DNA from: Mayfieldus profundus
Lineage (GTDB): Bacteria; Actinomycetota; Thermoleophilia; Solirubrobacterales; 70-9
Assembly (NCBI GenBank): GCA_038040325.1
Contig: JBBPIM010000002.1
Coordinates: 1 to 64,000, forward strand
Reading direction: 5' to 3'
Length of the DNA: 64,000 nucleotides
Under the pieces are notes generated by a model. It worked only from the letters and a program-made list of their open reading frames with translations, did no database searches and was not told the DNA's origin. Made by a program: the position numbers and the translations under genes. Each line of letters begins with the position of its first letter. The stretch's first letter is position 1. This document shows, piece by piece, positions 16,366 to 23,939 of this stretch.

Positions 16366-17859
16366 GTGACCGCCACCGCGCAGGCCAGCGCCCTGTCCGA
16401 CGCCGCGCGTGCCTTCGTCGAAGGTGGCCCACGCAAGCTGTTGATCGGATCGGAGTGGGTCGAGGCCGCCGACGGCCGCACATTCGAAACGATCGACCCC
16501 TCCACCGGGGACGCGATCTGCGAGGTCGCCCAGGGCGGCCCCCAGGACGTCGCCCGGGCGGCGGAGGCCGCTCGGGCGGCGCTCGGCGAGTACGCCAAGG
16601 TCAATGCCGCGAAGCGCACCGCGCTGCTCTGGAAGCTGTCGGACCTGATCAAGGCGAATCTCGACGAGCTGGCCGAGCTGGAGGCCATCGACAACGGCAA
16701 GCCGCTCGCGATGGCCAAGGGCGATGTGGCGGCGGCCGTCAACCACCTGCGCTACTACGCCGGCTGGCCGACCAAGATCGAGGGCGAGACGATTCCGGTA
16801 TCGGCCAAAGACGTATTCTGTTACACGCGCCGCGAGCCGGTTGGCGTCTGCGGGCAGATCGTGCCCTGGAACTTCCCGCTGCTGATGGCGACGTGGAAGA
16901 TCGCCCCGGCGCTGGCGGCGGGCTGCACGACGATCCTCAAGGCCGCCGAGCAGACACCGCTGACGGCGCTGCGCCTGGGTGAGCTGGTACTCGAGGCCGG
17001 ATTTCCGCCGGGCACGCTCAACGTGCTGACCGGGGACGGGGAGACCGGCGGCGCGCTGGTCGACAGCCCGGCAGTCGACAAGATCGCCTTCACCGGCTCC
17101 ACCGAGGTCGGGCGCGAGATCGGCGCCAAGTGCGGGCGGTCGCTGAAGCGGCTGACCCTGGAGCTGGGCGGCAAGAGCCCCAACATCATCCTTCCCGACG
17201 CCGACCTCGAGGCGGCGATCCAGGGCTCGTTCATGGGCATCTACTTCAATTCCGGGCAGGCCTGCAACGCCGGCTCGCGCCTCTATGTGCAGAGGGATCA
17301 TTTTGACGAGGTCGTCGGCAAGCTGGCCGAGTTCGCCGCCGGCGCCAAGGTCGGCCCCGGGCTCGATCCCGACACGCAGTTCGGCCCGCTGGTCTCCGCC
17401 GAGCAGTTCGAGCGCGTGACCGGGTACATCGACTCGGGCGTTCAAGAGGGAGCGGAGGTGGTGGTCGGCGGCAACGGCGCCGGGGGCGACTCCGAGGGAG
17501 GCGGCTACTTCGTCTCCCCCACCCTGTTCACCGGAGTCGAGGACGACATGAGGATCGCCCGCGAGGAGATCTTCGGGCCGGTGCTGGTGGCGATGCCGTT
17601 CGACGACCTCGAGGAGGTCGCGCGCCGCGCCAACGACAGCAAGTACGGGCTCGCGGCGGGGCTCTGGACCCGCGACATATCCAACGCCCACAAGCTCGCG
17701 GCAATGCTCGAGGCGGGCAACGTCTACATCAACACCTGGGGCGGCGGCGACCCGGCCGCTCCGTTCGGCGGCTACAAGGCATCCGGGATCGGCCGCGAGA
17801 AGGGCCATCACAACCTCGACGCCTACCTCGAGGTGAAGATGGTCTGGACGAAGCTCTAG
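16366..17859 (+). CDS. NAD(P)-dependent aldehyde dehydrogenase
   Basis: This 497-residue member of the ALDH superfamily has full family length. The catalytic Cys is Cys300 in FNSGQACNAGS, the general base is Glu266 in LELGGKSPN, and the oxyanion Asn is Asn169 in VPWNFPL. The cofactor loop FTGSTEVG (242-249) and the C-terminal PFGGYKASGIGRE are present. It oxidises aldehydes to acids in the cytoplasm; the closest general type is betaine/retinal-like ALDH, but the substrate is not fixed. The start is GTG 16366. Confidence 0.93.
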   Translation: MTATAQASALSDAARAFVEGGPRKLLIGSEWVEAADGRTFETIDPSTGDAICEVAQGGPQDVARAAEAARAALGEYAKVNAAKRTALLWKLSDLIKANLDELAELEAIDNGKPLAMAKGDVAAAVNHLRYYAGWPTKIEGETIPVSAKDVFCYTRREPVGVCGQIVPWNFPLLMATWKIAPALAAGCTTILKAAEQTPLTALRLGELVLEAGFPPGTLNVLTGDGETGGALVDSPAVDKIAFTGSTEVGREIGAKCGRSLKRLTLELGGKSPNIILPDADLEAAIQGSFMGIYFNSGQACNAGSRLYVQRDHFDEVVGKLAEFAAGAKVGPGLDPDTQFGPLVSAEQFERVTGYIDSGVQEGAEVVVGGNGAGGDSEGGGYFVSPTLFTGVEDDMRIAREEIFGPVLVAMPFDDLEEVARRANDSKYGLAAGLWTRDISNAHKLAAMLEAGNVYINTWGGGDPAAPFGGYKASGIGREKGHHNLDAYLEVKMVWTKL

Positions 17860-17860
17860 A

Positions 17861-18019
17861 CGGCGGCGCAACTTCGGCGGGTTGGCGGGTGCGCAGATCG
17901 GCAGCGGTGGCGCTGACCCGTCCGTGGACCAGCTCGAGCGGCTTCAGAAGCTGCGCGAGCAGGGCGTGCTCACCGAAGATGAGTTCCAGGCGCAGAAGAG
18001 GAAGGTTTTGGGCTCGTAG
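17861..18019 (+). pseudogene. SHOCT-domain fragment, possible gene remnant
   Basis: Directly after the ALDH stop, an open frame reads FGGLAGAQIGSGGADPSVDQ followed by LERLQKLREQGVLTEDEFQA, then QKRKVLGS and a stop. This is a typical C-terminal tail of SHOCT proteins (Gly-rich linker plus SHOCT helix pair), without the N-terminal part. The only possible start is TTG 17882, giving 45 residues. It may be a real mini-protein, but I favour a truncated remnant. It ends in the CTCGTT-type repeat cluster before tRNA-Leu. Confidence 0.5.
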
Positions 18020-18053
18020 CTCGTTGTTCGAGGAACGAGTATCGAGGAACGAC
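18014..18053. repeat. CTCGTT/AACGAG short-repeat cluster
   Basis: Between the SHOCT fragment and tRNA-Leu the sequence has CTCGTT, GAGGAACGAG and again GAGGAACGAC. The same heptamer-like units recur at 31461, 53038 and 62331. Confidence 0.55.
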
Positions 18054-18057
18054 TCAG

Positions 18058-18144
18058 TGCCCGGGGCGGGATTCGAACCCGCAAGCCCCGCTTGGGGGCA
18101 GCCGGGTTTAAGCCGGCCACGTATCCCAGTTCCGTCACCCGGGC
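18058..18144 (-). tRNA. tRNA-Leu (anticodon UAA)
   Basis: The 87-nt class II tRNA has perfect acceptor pairing GCCCGGG/CCCGGGC, discriminator A, a long variable arm (TGCCCCCAAGCGGGGCT region) and T-arm GCGGG-TTCGAAT-CCCGC. The anticodon loop CTTAAAC sits on a GCCGG/CCGGC stem, so the anticodon is UAA. This tRNA reads the rare UUA/UUG codons of a high-GC genome. CCA is not encoded. Confidence 0.95.
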
Positions 18145-18365
18145 CTCAAGATCGTAGCCCTCGCCGAAGTGTCGATCGGCGACGCGCAACCTTCCTCACG
18201 GCGCCTTTGTTGCGGTATGCGCAACAAAGCCGCCGCGGAAGCCGTTTGATTGGGCGTGGCGCTCCGGATCCCGCTCTGCAATGAGAAAAACCCCGATATT
18301 CGCCGCCTAACCCGCCCTCAACACGGCGACTGGATGCGCAACCTGGGCGCTGGTACCGTGTTCGT

Positions 18366-19832
18366 TTGGAGCAGGGAGCGTTCCCTGGAGAGCACTTGGA
18401 GGCCTCCGCCCTTACACACGCCGGTCGACGCGGGCTCCTGGCCCGGCGCTCGCCCCTGCTTCGCCTGCAGGGCGACGAGCGGCTGGTGGCGCTGCTGCGG
18501 AACGGCAACGACCACGCCTTCGAAGCGATAGTCGACCGCTACCAGGCGCGCCTGCTGGGCTTCTGCCGGCAGATGCTGCGCTCCACCGAGGATGCCGAGG
18601 ACGTCTTGCAGGAGGTCTTCGTGAACGCCCACCGCGCGATGCTCGCCGACGACCGCGAGATCAACCTGCGCCCCTGGCTCTACAGGATCGCCCGCAACCG
18701 CTGCCTCAATCACCTTCGCAAGCCGGTCGCGGACGGCCAGGACTCGATGGACATGCACCCGATCGCCGAGGCGGCCAACACCCATGAGCGGGTGCAGAAT
18801 CGCGAGGAGTTCCGCCAGCTTCTCACCGACGTCGGCAAGCTGCCCGAGACCCAGCGCAGCGCGTTGCTGCTGCGCGAGATGGACGCGATGTCCTACGAGG
18901 AGATCTCGCAGGCGATGGAGACCACGGTGCCAAGTGTCAAGTCGCTGCTGGTGCGGGCGCGAATTGCGCTGGCCGAGGCCAGCGAGGCGCGCCAGCTGAC
19001 TTGTGGCGAGGTCCGCCTCGAGCTCGCCGAGGCCGCCGAGGGCCTCGGCAAGGCGACCGGCCCGGTGCGCCGCCACGTGCGCGACTGTGAGGGATGCCGA
19101 GACTTCCGCAACCAGCTCCGCTCCGACTCCAAGGTGCTTGCGGCGCTTTTCCCGGTCGGTCCCCTCCTGCTCGTGAAGGGACTGCTGCTCTCCAAGCTCG
19201 GCTTCGGTGGAGCCGGCGCATCCGGCTCCGCCGCGGGCGCCGGGGCGGGCGGAGCCGGGGCCTCTGGAGCGGCGATCGGCGGAGCCGGCGCGGGTGCCGG
19301 CGGGATCGGAGCCCTCGGCGGAGCGATCGGCGCCAAGACGGTGGCCGGCGTGGTCACCGCCGCGGTGATCACCGCCGGCGCGGTCGAGGTCGAGAAGAAG
19401 GTCTCCAGCCCGCAGCCCGCCGAGCCGACCACCCGCTTTGCCGCGCCGGCCCCGGTGCTGCCCGCTCCGCTGCCGCATCACCAGGCTGCCCCCAAGGAAC
19501 GCGCCGAGTCGAAGCCGGCCAAGGCCGCGCCGGCGACGGCCACCGACGAGGCGGCCCTTGCCAGCGAGCCCAGCGCGACCGCGGCGGACGACGCGGACAA
19601 GGACAAGCACGCCAAGAAGGACGAGGCCGGCGCCAGCACCACATCCCCCACCGTGACCGTTGCCGTCACCGAGAGCAGCGCGACGACCACGGTGACCACC
19701 GGCGGGACCGCGGGCGGTGGCGGCGGCGCGATCGAGGAGTCCCCTCCCCCGCCGCCCCCGGCACAGCCTCCGCCGGAGGAGGAGCCTCCCGGCGGGCCGC
19801 CCGCAGAGGAGCCTCCGCCCCCCGCCTCCTAG
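18366..19832 (+). CDS. ECF sigma factor fused to a zinc-finger, transmembrane and low-complexity C-terminal tail
   Basis: The 488-residue protein begins with a complete ECF sigma factor. Sigma2 is GNDHAFEAIVDRYQARLLGF through DAEDVLQEVFVNAHRA and INLRPWLYRIARNRCLNHLR. Sigma4 is LPETQRSALLLREMDAMSYE followed by TVPSVKSLLVRARI. After residue 210 comes an anti-sigma-type zinc-finger segment (RRHVRDCEGC). A Gly/Ala-rich segment follows, then a candidate membrane helix (KTVAGVVTAAVITAGAVEV, about 323-341) and a tail of over 140 residues of Ala/Thr/Pro/Glu-rich sequence ending in poly-Pro blocks. The layout suggests a sigma factor held at the membrane by its own built-in anti-sigma module. The TTG 18366 start is uncertain. 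Confidence 0.85.
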   Translation: MEQGAFPGEHLEASALTHAGRRGLLARRSPLLRLQGDERLVALLRNGNDHAFEAIVDRYQARLLGFCRQMLRSTEDAEDVLQEVFVNAHRAMLADDREINLRPWLYRIARNRCLNHLRKPVADGQDSMDMHPIAEAANTHERVQNREEFRQLLTDVGKLPETQRSALLLREMDAMSYEEISQAMETTVPSVKSLLVRARIALAEASEARQLTCGEVRLELAEAAEGLGKATGPVRRHVRDCEGCRDFRNQLRSDSKVLAALFPVGPLLLVKGLLLSKLGFGGAGASGSAAGAGAGGAGASGAAIGGAGAGAGGIGALGGAIGAKTVAGVVTAAVITAGAVEVEKKVSSPQPAEPTTRFAAPAPVLPAPLPHHQAAPKERAESKPAKAAPATATDEAALASEPSATAADDADKDKHAKKDEAGASTTSPTVTVAVTESSATTTVTTGGTAGGGGGAIEESPPPPPPAQPPPEEEPPGGPPAEEPPPPAS

Positions 19833-19844
19833 TCCCCCCGACCG

Positions 19845-20771
19845 CTACGCCAGGCCGATGAACTTCAGCCGCCGGCCCAGGCAGGTCGCGGCGAACTGCC
19901 GCGTCTCCTCGAGCGTGTAGCCGAACAGCGACCAGTCCTCGCCCTCGGGCGCCCAGGGCGGGCTCAGCACCTTGTCGGCGACCGGCAGCGACTCCTCGAG
20001 GGTGCGCTGGATCGCCGCCTTGAAGCGGTCGTCCTCCTGCGCCTTCTCGTGCAGGAAGACCGAGCCGAAGGCCACGTGGCGGTGCTCGTCGCGGGCGACG
20101 TTCTGGAAGCCCTCGACGAAGGCGGGCAGGGTTCCCTCCTTCTCGTTGTACTCCATGATGAAGTGCTGGCCGGTGAGCGCCAGCATCCCCTCGATCACCA
20201 TGTGGTAGAGGGTGATCGCCTCGACCAGCGCCTCGCTGTCGTCGGGCGCCTCGGCGAGACGGTTCACGCGCGACTTCAGCATCTCGTCGAACAGCACGCC
20301 GAAGTTGTCGTTGAGGTGCTCCGAGGTCTGCTCGAGCAGCTCGCTCAGCTGGTCGGACTCGTACACGCCGACCTCCTGGTAGAAGCGCTCGAAAAAGCGC
20401 ACGTGTCGCGCCTCGTCGGCGATCTGGGTGCAGAGGAAGATCCGCTGGTCCTCGGTCGGCGCCGCGCGCATGATCGGGCCCAGCTCCTCGGCGACCTTCT
20501 GCTCGCCGATGAAGAACGAGGAGAGGCCGTACATCCGCTGGAACCGCTCGTCGTCGTCGAAGCGGTCGTGCCAGTCCTGGCGGTCGCGGGAGAAGTCCAG
20601 GTCCTGGGTGCGCCACTGCTGGCGCTCCCACAGCAGGTAGAGCTCCTTGTAGGAGAGAAGCTGGGCCTGGCCGCGATCGGCAGCTTCCTGCAGCGCCGGG
20701 TCGGAGGTCGCCTTGTAGTCCTCGCGGGTGGTGCGTGACGGGGCTGCGCGGGTGGACTCTTTCGCTTCCAC
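19845..20771 (-). CDS. R2-like ligand-binding oxidase (R2lox), ferritin-like Mn/Fe protein
   Basis: The 308-residue four-helix ferritin-like protein carries the six metal ligands: Glu90, Glu120 and His123 (DEARH), Glu194 (IEGM), Glu229 and His232 (DEHRH). The R2lox signature is also present: Val93, three residues after the first Glu, and Tyr189, five before Glu194. These form the Val-Tyr ether cross-link in the Mycobacterium protein. Ribonucleotide reductase R2 proteins lack this pair, and no nrdA-type gene is nearby, so an oxidase rather than a reductase subunit is indicated. The start is GTG 20771. The physiological substrate is unknown for the family. Confidence 0.85.
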   Translation of the reverse strand: MEAKESTRAAPSRTTREDYKATSDPALQEAADRGQAQLLSYKELYLLWERQQWRTQDLDFSRDRQDWHDRFDDDERFQRMYGLSSFFIGEQKVAEELGPIMRAAPTEDQRIFLCTQIADEARHVRFFERFYQEVGVYESDQLSELLEQTSEHLNDNFGVLFDEMLKSRVNRLAEAPDDSEALVEAITLYHMVIEGMLALTGQHFIMEYNEKEGTLPAFVEGFQNVARDEHRHVAFGSVFLHEKAQEDDRFKAAIQRTLEESLPVADKVLSPPWAPEGEDWSLFGYTLEETRQFAATCLGRRLKFIGLA

Positions 20772-20952
20772 TGTCGCTCTCCTCGCTCTCGACTGCTGGT
20801 GCGGGCGAGCCTAGCAGGCAGACTGGCTGATCAGCCAATCCTCGCTGCACGGGGGCGAGACGCCGATATTCCAACTCTTAGGTAGCCCCGGCACACAGCC
20901 TTGAGTAGGGCGCGATAAGCGGGCGTCGAATCGCGCCGATAAAGCCCGCAAG

Positions 20953-21201
20953 ATGACGGATATCCAGCACCCCAAGCTGGTTGGCTACGACCCCGCGCTG
21001 CGGCGTGTTTGGATCGGTGGCCAGCGCCTCCACCACGGAGCGACTGGCGCGGCGTTCGCCGCAGCCGGCCTGGTCGGGCTCCTGGCCCGCCGCATCCCTG
21101 TGCGCGACGGCATTCCCGTCGCCCTCCTCGGCACCGCGCTGATGGCGCATGACTGGAAGGACCGTGAAGCGTGGTTCCGCCGCGGTCCCCAGATCGACTG
21201 A
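20953..21201 (+). CDS. Small hypothetical protein with one hydrophobic segment
   Basis: The 82-residue product has a central hydrophobic stretch (ATGAAFAAAGLVGLLA) and a second one (GIPVALLGTALMAH). Between and after them are charged turns (RRIPVRDG, DWKDREAWF), suggesting a short hairpin in the membrane. I do not recognise the family. The start ATG 20953 lacks a strong Shine-Dalgarno sequence. It stands alone and ends before a long palindrome. Confidence 0.6.
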   Translation: MTDIQHPKLVGYDPALRRVWIGGQRLHHGATGAAFAAAGLVGLLARRIPVRDGIPVALLGTALMAHDWKDREAWFRRGPQID

Positions 21202-21227
21202 GTCTTCCTCGGGAACCAGGCCTGCGA

Positions 21228-21251
21228 CCGCGGGGGCAATTGCCCCCGCGG
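21228..21251. terminator. Perfect 24-bp palindrome, probable factor-independent hairpin
   Basis: CCGCGGGGGCAA is followed directly by its reverse complement, with no unpaired centre. As RNA it would fold into a very stable GC-rich hairpin with a tight loop. It lacks a U-tract, so it may act as a Rho-assisted terminator or an operator between the small gene and the secreted-protein gene. Confidence 0.5.
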
Positions 21252-21304
21252 GCTAGGCCGTGCGCGCTTGCCACAGACCGAAGGAGCAGGTAGGTTGGGC
21301 GTCG

Positions 21305-22015
21305 ATGGGACACGGTAGGCCTCTGCGCACGCTGCTCCTTGCGATCGCGATATCGCTGTTTGCGCTGGCAAGTGTCGGCCCAAGCCTGTCGCCCGGTGCT
21401 CCCGCGACTGTGCAGTATTCGACGGGCGAGTTCGTGGTCAACTGCACCAGCTCGGGCCAGCTCTGCGAGCCCCCTTTCGAGCAGACGGTTCAGGTGCCGA
21501 GCGGCGGCAGGGTCACCTCGGTCCTGTACACGCCGCCCCCTGGGCACTGCTCGCCGGTCAGGATCCATGTCCTCCTCGACGGGACGGAGATCGGGGTGAC
21601 CGGCTTCGTCGAGCCCAACGAGACGTCGGAGCTGGGGCTATTTAGCGATCCGATACGAAAGGGGTCGGTTGTCCTGGGCTACAAGGCCGAGGGCAAGACA
21701 GAGGGTTGCAACTCGGGTCAGCTGAGCTCCTGGGGCGGATCGATAATCACAACGGTCACGCTGCCTCAGACCAAGATCGGCAAGGGCCCGCCGAAGAAGA
21801 CGAGGCGCCACATCGCCAAGTTCACATTCAGCGCCACCGAGGCCGGGTCAAAGTTCGAGTGCAAGCTCGACCGCAAGAAGTTCAAACGGTGCAAGTCCCC
21901 GAAGAAGTACAAGGGCCTCAGTCCCGGCAGGCACACCTTCAAGGTCCGCTCGATCGACTCGGCGGGCAACCGCGACTCGACTCCTGCAAAGCGGAGCTGG
22001 AAGATCCTGCCGTAG
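21305..22015 (+). CDS. Secreted protein with C-terminal FECxLD...GN fold
   Basis: The 236-residue product has a signal peptide (LRTLLLAIAISLFALASVGP). Next is a Cys-containing domain of unknown function (about 30-165). The C-terminal module is KFTFSATEAGSKFECKLDRK followed by KYKGLSPGRHTFKVRSIDSA and GNRDSTPAKRSWKI. That module is the Ig-like FSxxxxxFECxLDxxxxxxC...GxHxFxVRAxDxAGNxDxTP repeat, common in secreted proteins of Thermoleophilia; it is often in many copies, but only one is present here. Start ATG 21305 is supported by the signal peptide; AAGGAG lies 18 nt upstream. Confidence 0.75.
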   Translation: MGHGRPLRTLLLAIAISLFALASVGPSLSPGAPATVQYSTGEFVVNCTSSGQLCEPPFEQTVQVPSGGRVTSVLYTPPPGHCSPVRIHVLLDGTEIGVTGFVEPNETSELGLFSDPIRKGSVVLGYKAEGKTEGCNSGQLSSWGGSIITTVTLPQTKIGKGPPKKTRRHIAKFTFSATEAGSKFECKLDRKKFKRCKSPKKYKGLSPGRHTFKVRSIDSAGNRDSTPAKRSWKILP

Positions 22016-22027
22016 CACGCACTGCGA

Positions 22028-22741
22028 TTAGGCCGTGTGCGTCTCCCCCGGCTCCAGCACAACGACCTTCGACGAGGTCTTCGCCTCGACATCGGATTTG
22101 AACGCCGCAGCATCGGTCTCGATCGGGGGGAAAGTGTCGTAGTGCATCGGGATAACGGTCCCCGCGCCGACGAATTCCGCGGCGACGACGGCGTCCTCGC
22201 GGTCCATCGTGTAGTGGCCCCCGATCGGCAGCAGCGCGACGTCGATCGGATTGCGCTCCGCGATCAGCTTCATGTCGCTGAACAGGCAGGTATCGCCGAC
22301 GTGGTAAACGGTGACGCCTCCGATGTTGATCACCAGGCCCGTCGGGATGCCGATCGAGATCCCGTGCTCGGCGCTGAACGGGGCCTCGTCGGAGCCGGGG
22401 ATGGTGTTCGTGTGCCATGCGGGCACCAGCTTGATCCAGCCCCAGTCGAACTCCACGGTGCCGCCGAGGTTGGGATCGGAGACCGCGTCGGCGCCCTGGG
22501 CCTCCAGCCAATTGGCGAGCTCCACGATCGCCACACAATGGGCGCCGGTGCGCTTGGCGACACCGACCGCGTCGGCCATGTGGTCGGCGTGACCGTGGGT
22601 AAGCGCGATATGGGTGGGGTTGACTTCCTCGGCGGTCGCCACCGCCTTGGGGTTGTTCGGCTTCAGGAATGGGTCCACAAGCAGCGTCGTCGAGCCGTCG
22701 CTCAGCTCGAAGCACGCATGGCCGTGGAACTTGATCTCCAT
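22028..22741 (-). CDS. UPF0173-type metal-dependent hydrolase (metallo-beta-lactamase fold)
   Basis: The 237-residue protein has the beta-lactamase-fold metal motif THGHADHM (HxHxDH) near residue 49. Further ligands lie in PAWHT, HVGDTCLFSD and MHYDTFP. Length and order (MEIKFHGHACFEL start, LLPIGGHYTMD) match the UPF0173 / UlaG-like family of uncharacterised hydrolases. It has no signal peptide. The start is ATG 22739-22741; the next gene upstream ends 2 bp away, so the two are co-transcribed. Confidence 0.9.
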   Translation of the reverse strand: MEIKFHGHACFELSDGSTTLLVDPFLKPNNPKAVATAEEVNPTHIALTHGHADHMADAVGVAKRTGAHCVAIVELANWLEAQGADAVSDPNLGGTVEFDWGWIKLVPAWHTNTIPGSDEAPFSAEHGISIGIPTGLVINIGGVTVYHVGDTCLFSDMKLIAERNPIDVALLPIGGHYTMDREDAVVAAEFVGAGTVIPMHYDTFPPIETDAAAFKSDVEAKTSSKVVVLEPGETHTA

Positions 22742-22743
22742 CT

Positions 22744-23091
22744 TCAGTCGTCTCCTTCGCTGTGGTCTTGCCTGGAAAGCTCGGTACGCAGGGCCCAGCC
22801 GACAGCCACCCCGACCATCATCCCCATCCGCGCCTCCTCGGCCAGCAGGGTGCGCACCGCGGTGATCCGCTCGTCGGGGTCGGGCTTGGTGGCGGCCTTC
22901 AGCGCCTCCGCCTCGTGGGCCTCGCCGAACCAGCCACCCGCCTCCAAGGCCGAGGCGAGCACGCCCTGCAGCTTCGGGGCCGCCGCGGCGACCAGCCGCT
23001 CGGCCTCGCGGAAGCGCTCGGCCTCGGCGAGGGCGTCGATGGCGGCGTCGAGCTGCTCGTCGCTGTAGCTGGGCTCGGGGGTGCCCTGCAC
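22744..23091 (-). CDS. Hypothetical protein, Ala/Glu-rich helical
   Basis: The 115-residue product is almost all helix-forming. An acidic N-terminal half (SYSDEQLDAAIDALAEAERF) is followed by a short hydrophobic patch (ARMGMMVGVAVGWALRTEL). It has no known domain. The start is GTG 23091. It sits between the UPF0173 hydrolase and the GNAT gene in the same direction, with spacing of 2 and 27 bp, so it belongs to that operon. Confidence 0.7.
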   Translation of the reverse strand: MQGTPEPSYSDEQLDAAIDALAEAERFREAERLVAAAAPKLQGVLASALEAGGWFGEAHEAEALKAATKPDPDERITAVRTLLAEEARMGMMVGVAVGWALRTELSRQDHSEGDD

Positions 23092-23118
23092 GGGGCCGCA
23101 CCTTAACGGGCGCAGAGA

Positions 23119-23919
23119 TCAGGCCGGTGGCGGCAAGTGCGCCTGGCCGGCAAGCTCGGGCGGGCGCAGCTCCCACATCTGCAGCGCCCCGACATCCTGG
23201 TATCCCAGCCGCTCGTATATCCCGCGTCCGAGCTTGGTCGCCTGCAGGGTGGTGGTCGCGCAGCCGCGCCGGGTGGCATCCCGAAGCGCCTGCAACAGCA
23301 GGGCCGACGCCAGCCCCTTGCCCCGGGCCGGCTCGAGGGTCGCCACCGCCCAAACCGAGCAGTCGGCACCCGCAGGGCCGTCGTGGTCCTTGGTCATCAC
23401 GGTCGCCGCGCCCTCGCCGTTTATCCGTGCGGAGTAGACGAACGCGCCGTCGGGACGGCCCATGCCGCCGCGCCAGGTGCCCTCCGAGTATCCGTATGCA
23501 CGGTCGTTGATCAGGCAGGCCTCGTCGAAATCGCCCTTCGCGGTCCAGTCGAGGCCCGAGAGATCGTGCTCGGATAGGCCCTCGAGGGACATGCCCATGG
23601 CACGCGGCTGCGCGTCGAGCACATGGCCCGCCCGCGCCAGCATCGAGGAAACGCCGCTGTCGTTCTCGGGCACCCACACGGTCCAGGCGCATCCGGCGTC
23701 CTCGTACGCGGAAGCGATATCGGCGTAGGCCTCCTCCAACGCTGCCGCGTCGTCGTAGGCAACGCTGTTGAACACCGAGCGTCCCCGGGTCCCCGGCGAG
23801 ATCGCGGCGATCACACCCGGGCGCTCCACCACCTGACCGGTCTCCGAGCTCTGGGCAGCGCCCCGAAACCAGTCCATCAGCGCTTTGGCGTTGAGGTCGA
23901 TCCAGTCGTGGCGGTCCAT
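23119..23919 (-). CDS. GNAT-family N-acetyltransferase
   Basis: The 266-residue protein carries a C-terminal GNAT domain (about 130-255). The acetyl-CoA pyrophosphate loop is LEPARGKGLASALLLQAL, an R/Q-x-x-G-x-G/A variant, and the last GNAT strand is GRGIYERLGYQDVG. The N-terminal 120 residues (DRHDWIDLNAKALMDWFRGA) form a second, degenerate GNAT-like half. The acceptor is unknown. Start ATG 23919 marks the domain start well; the open frame runs further upstream without conservation. It reads in the direction of the O-methyltransferase gene. Confidence 0.85.
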   Translation of the reverse strand: MDRHDWIDLNAKALMDWFRGAAQSSETGQVVERPGVIAAISPGTRGRSVFNSVAYDDAAALEEAYADIASAYEDAGCAWTVWVPENDSGVSSMLARAGHVLDAQPRAMGMSLEGLSEHDLSGLDWTAKGDFDEACLINDRAYGYSEGTWRGGMGRPDGAFVYSARINGEGAATVMTKDHDGPAGADCSVWAVATLEPARGKGLASALLLQALRDATRRGCATTTLQATKLGRGIYERLGYQDVGALQMWELRPPELAGQAHLPPPA

Positions 23920-23939
23920 CGGCGCGAGGCTACCGGCGA

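Noticed and set aside
13098..16369. Long plus-strand open frames opposite the cyclase and SHOCT-protein genes
   Set aside because: The sense-strand proteins have complete catalytic motifs and membrane helices; the antisense translations have none.
16264..17871. 535-codon minus-strand frame opposite the aldehyde dehydrogenase
   Set aside because: The ALDH catalytic residues and full length are on the plus strand, and the antisense product has no recognisable domain.
19845..20771. Ribonucleotide reductase beta subunit (nrdF/nrdB)
   Set aside because: The Val/Tyr cross-link pair and absence of an alpha subunit gene favour R2lox.
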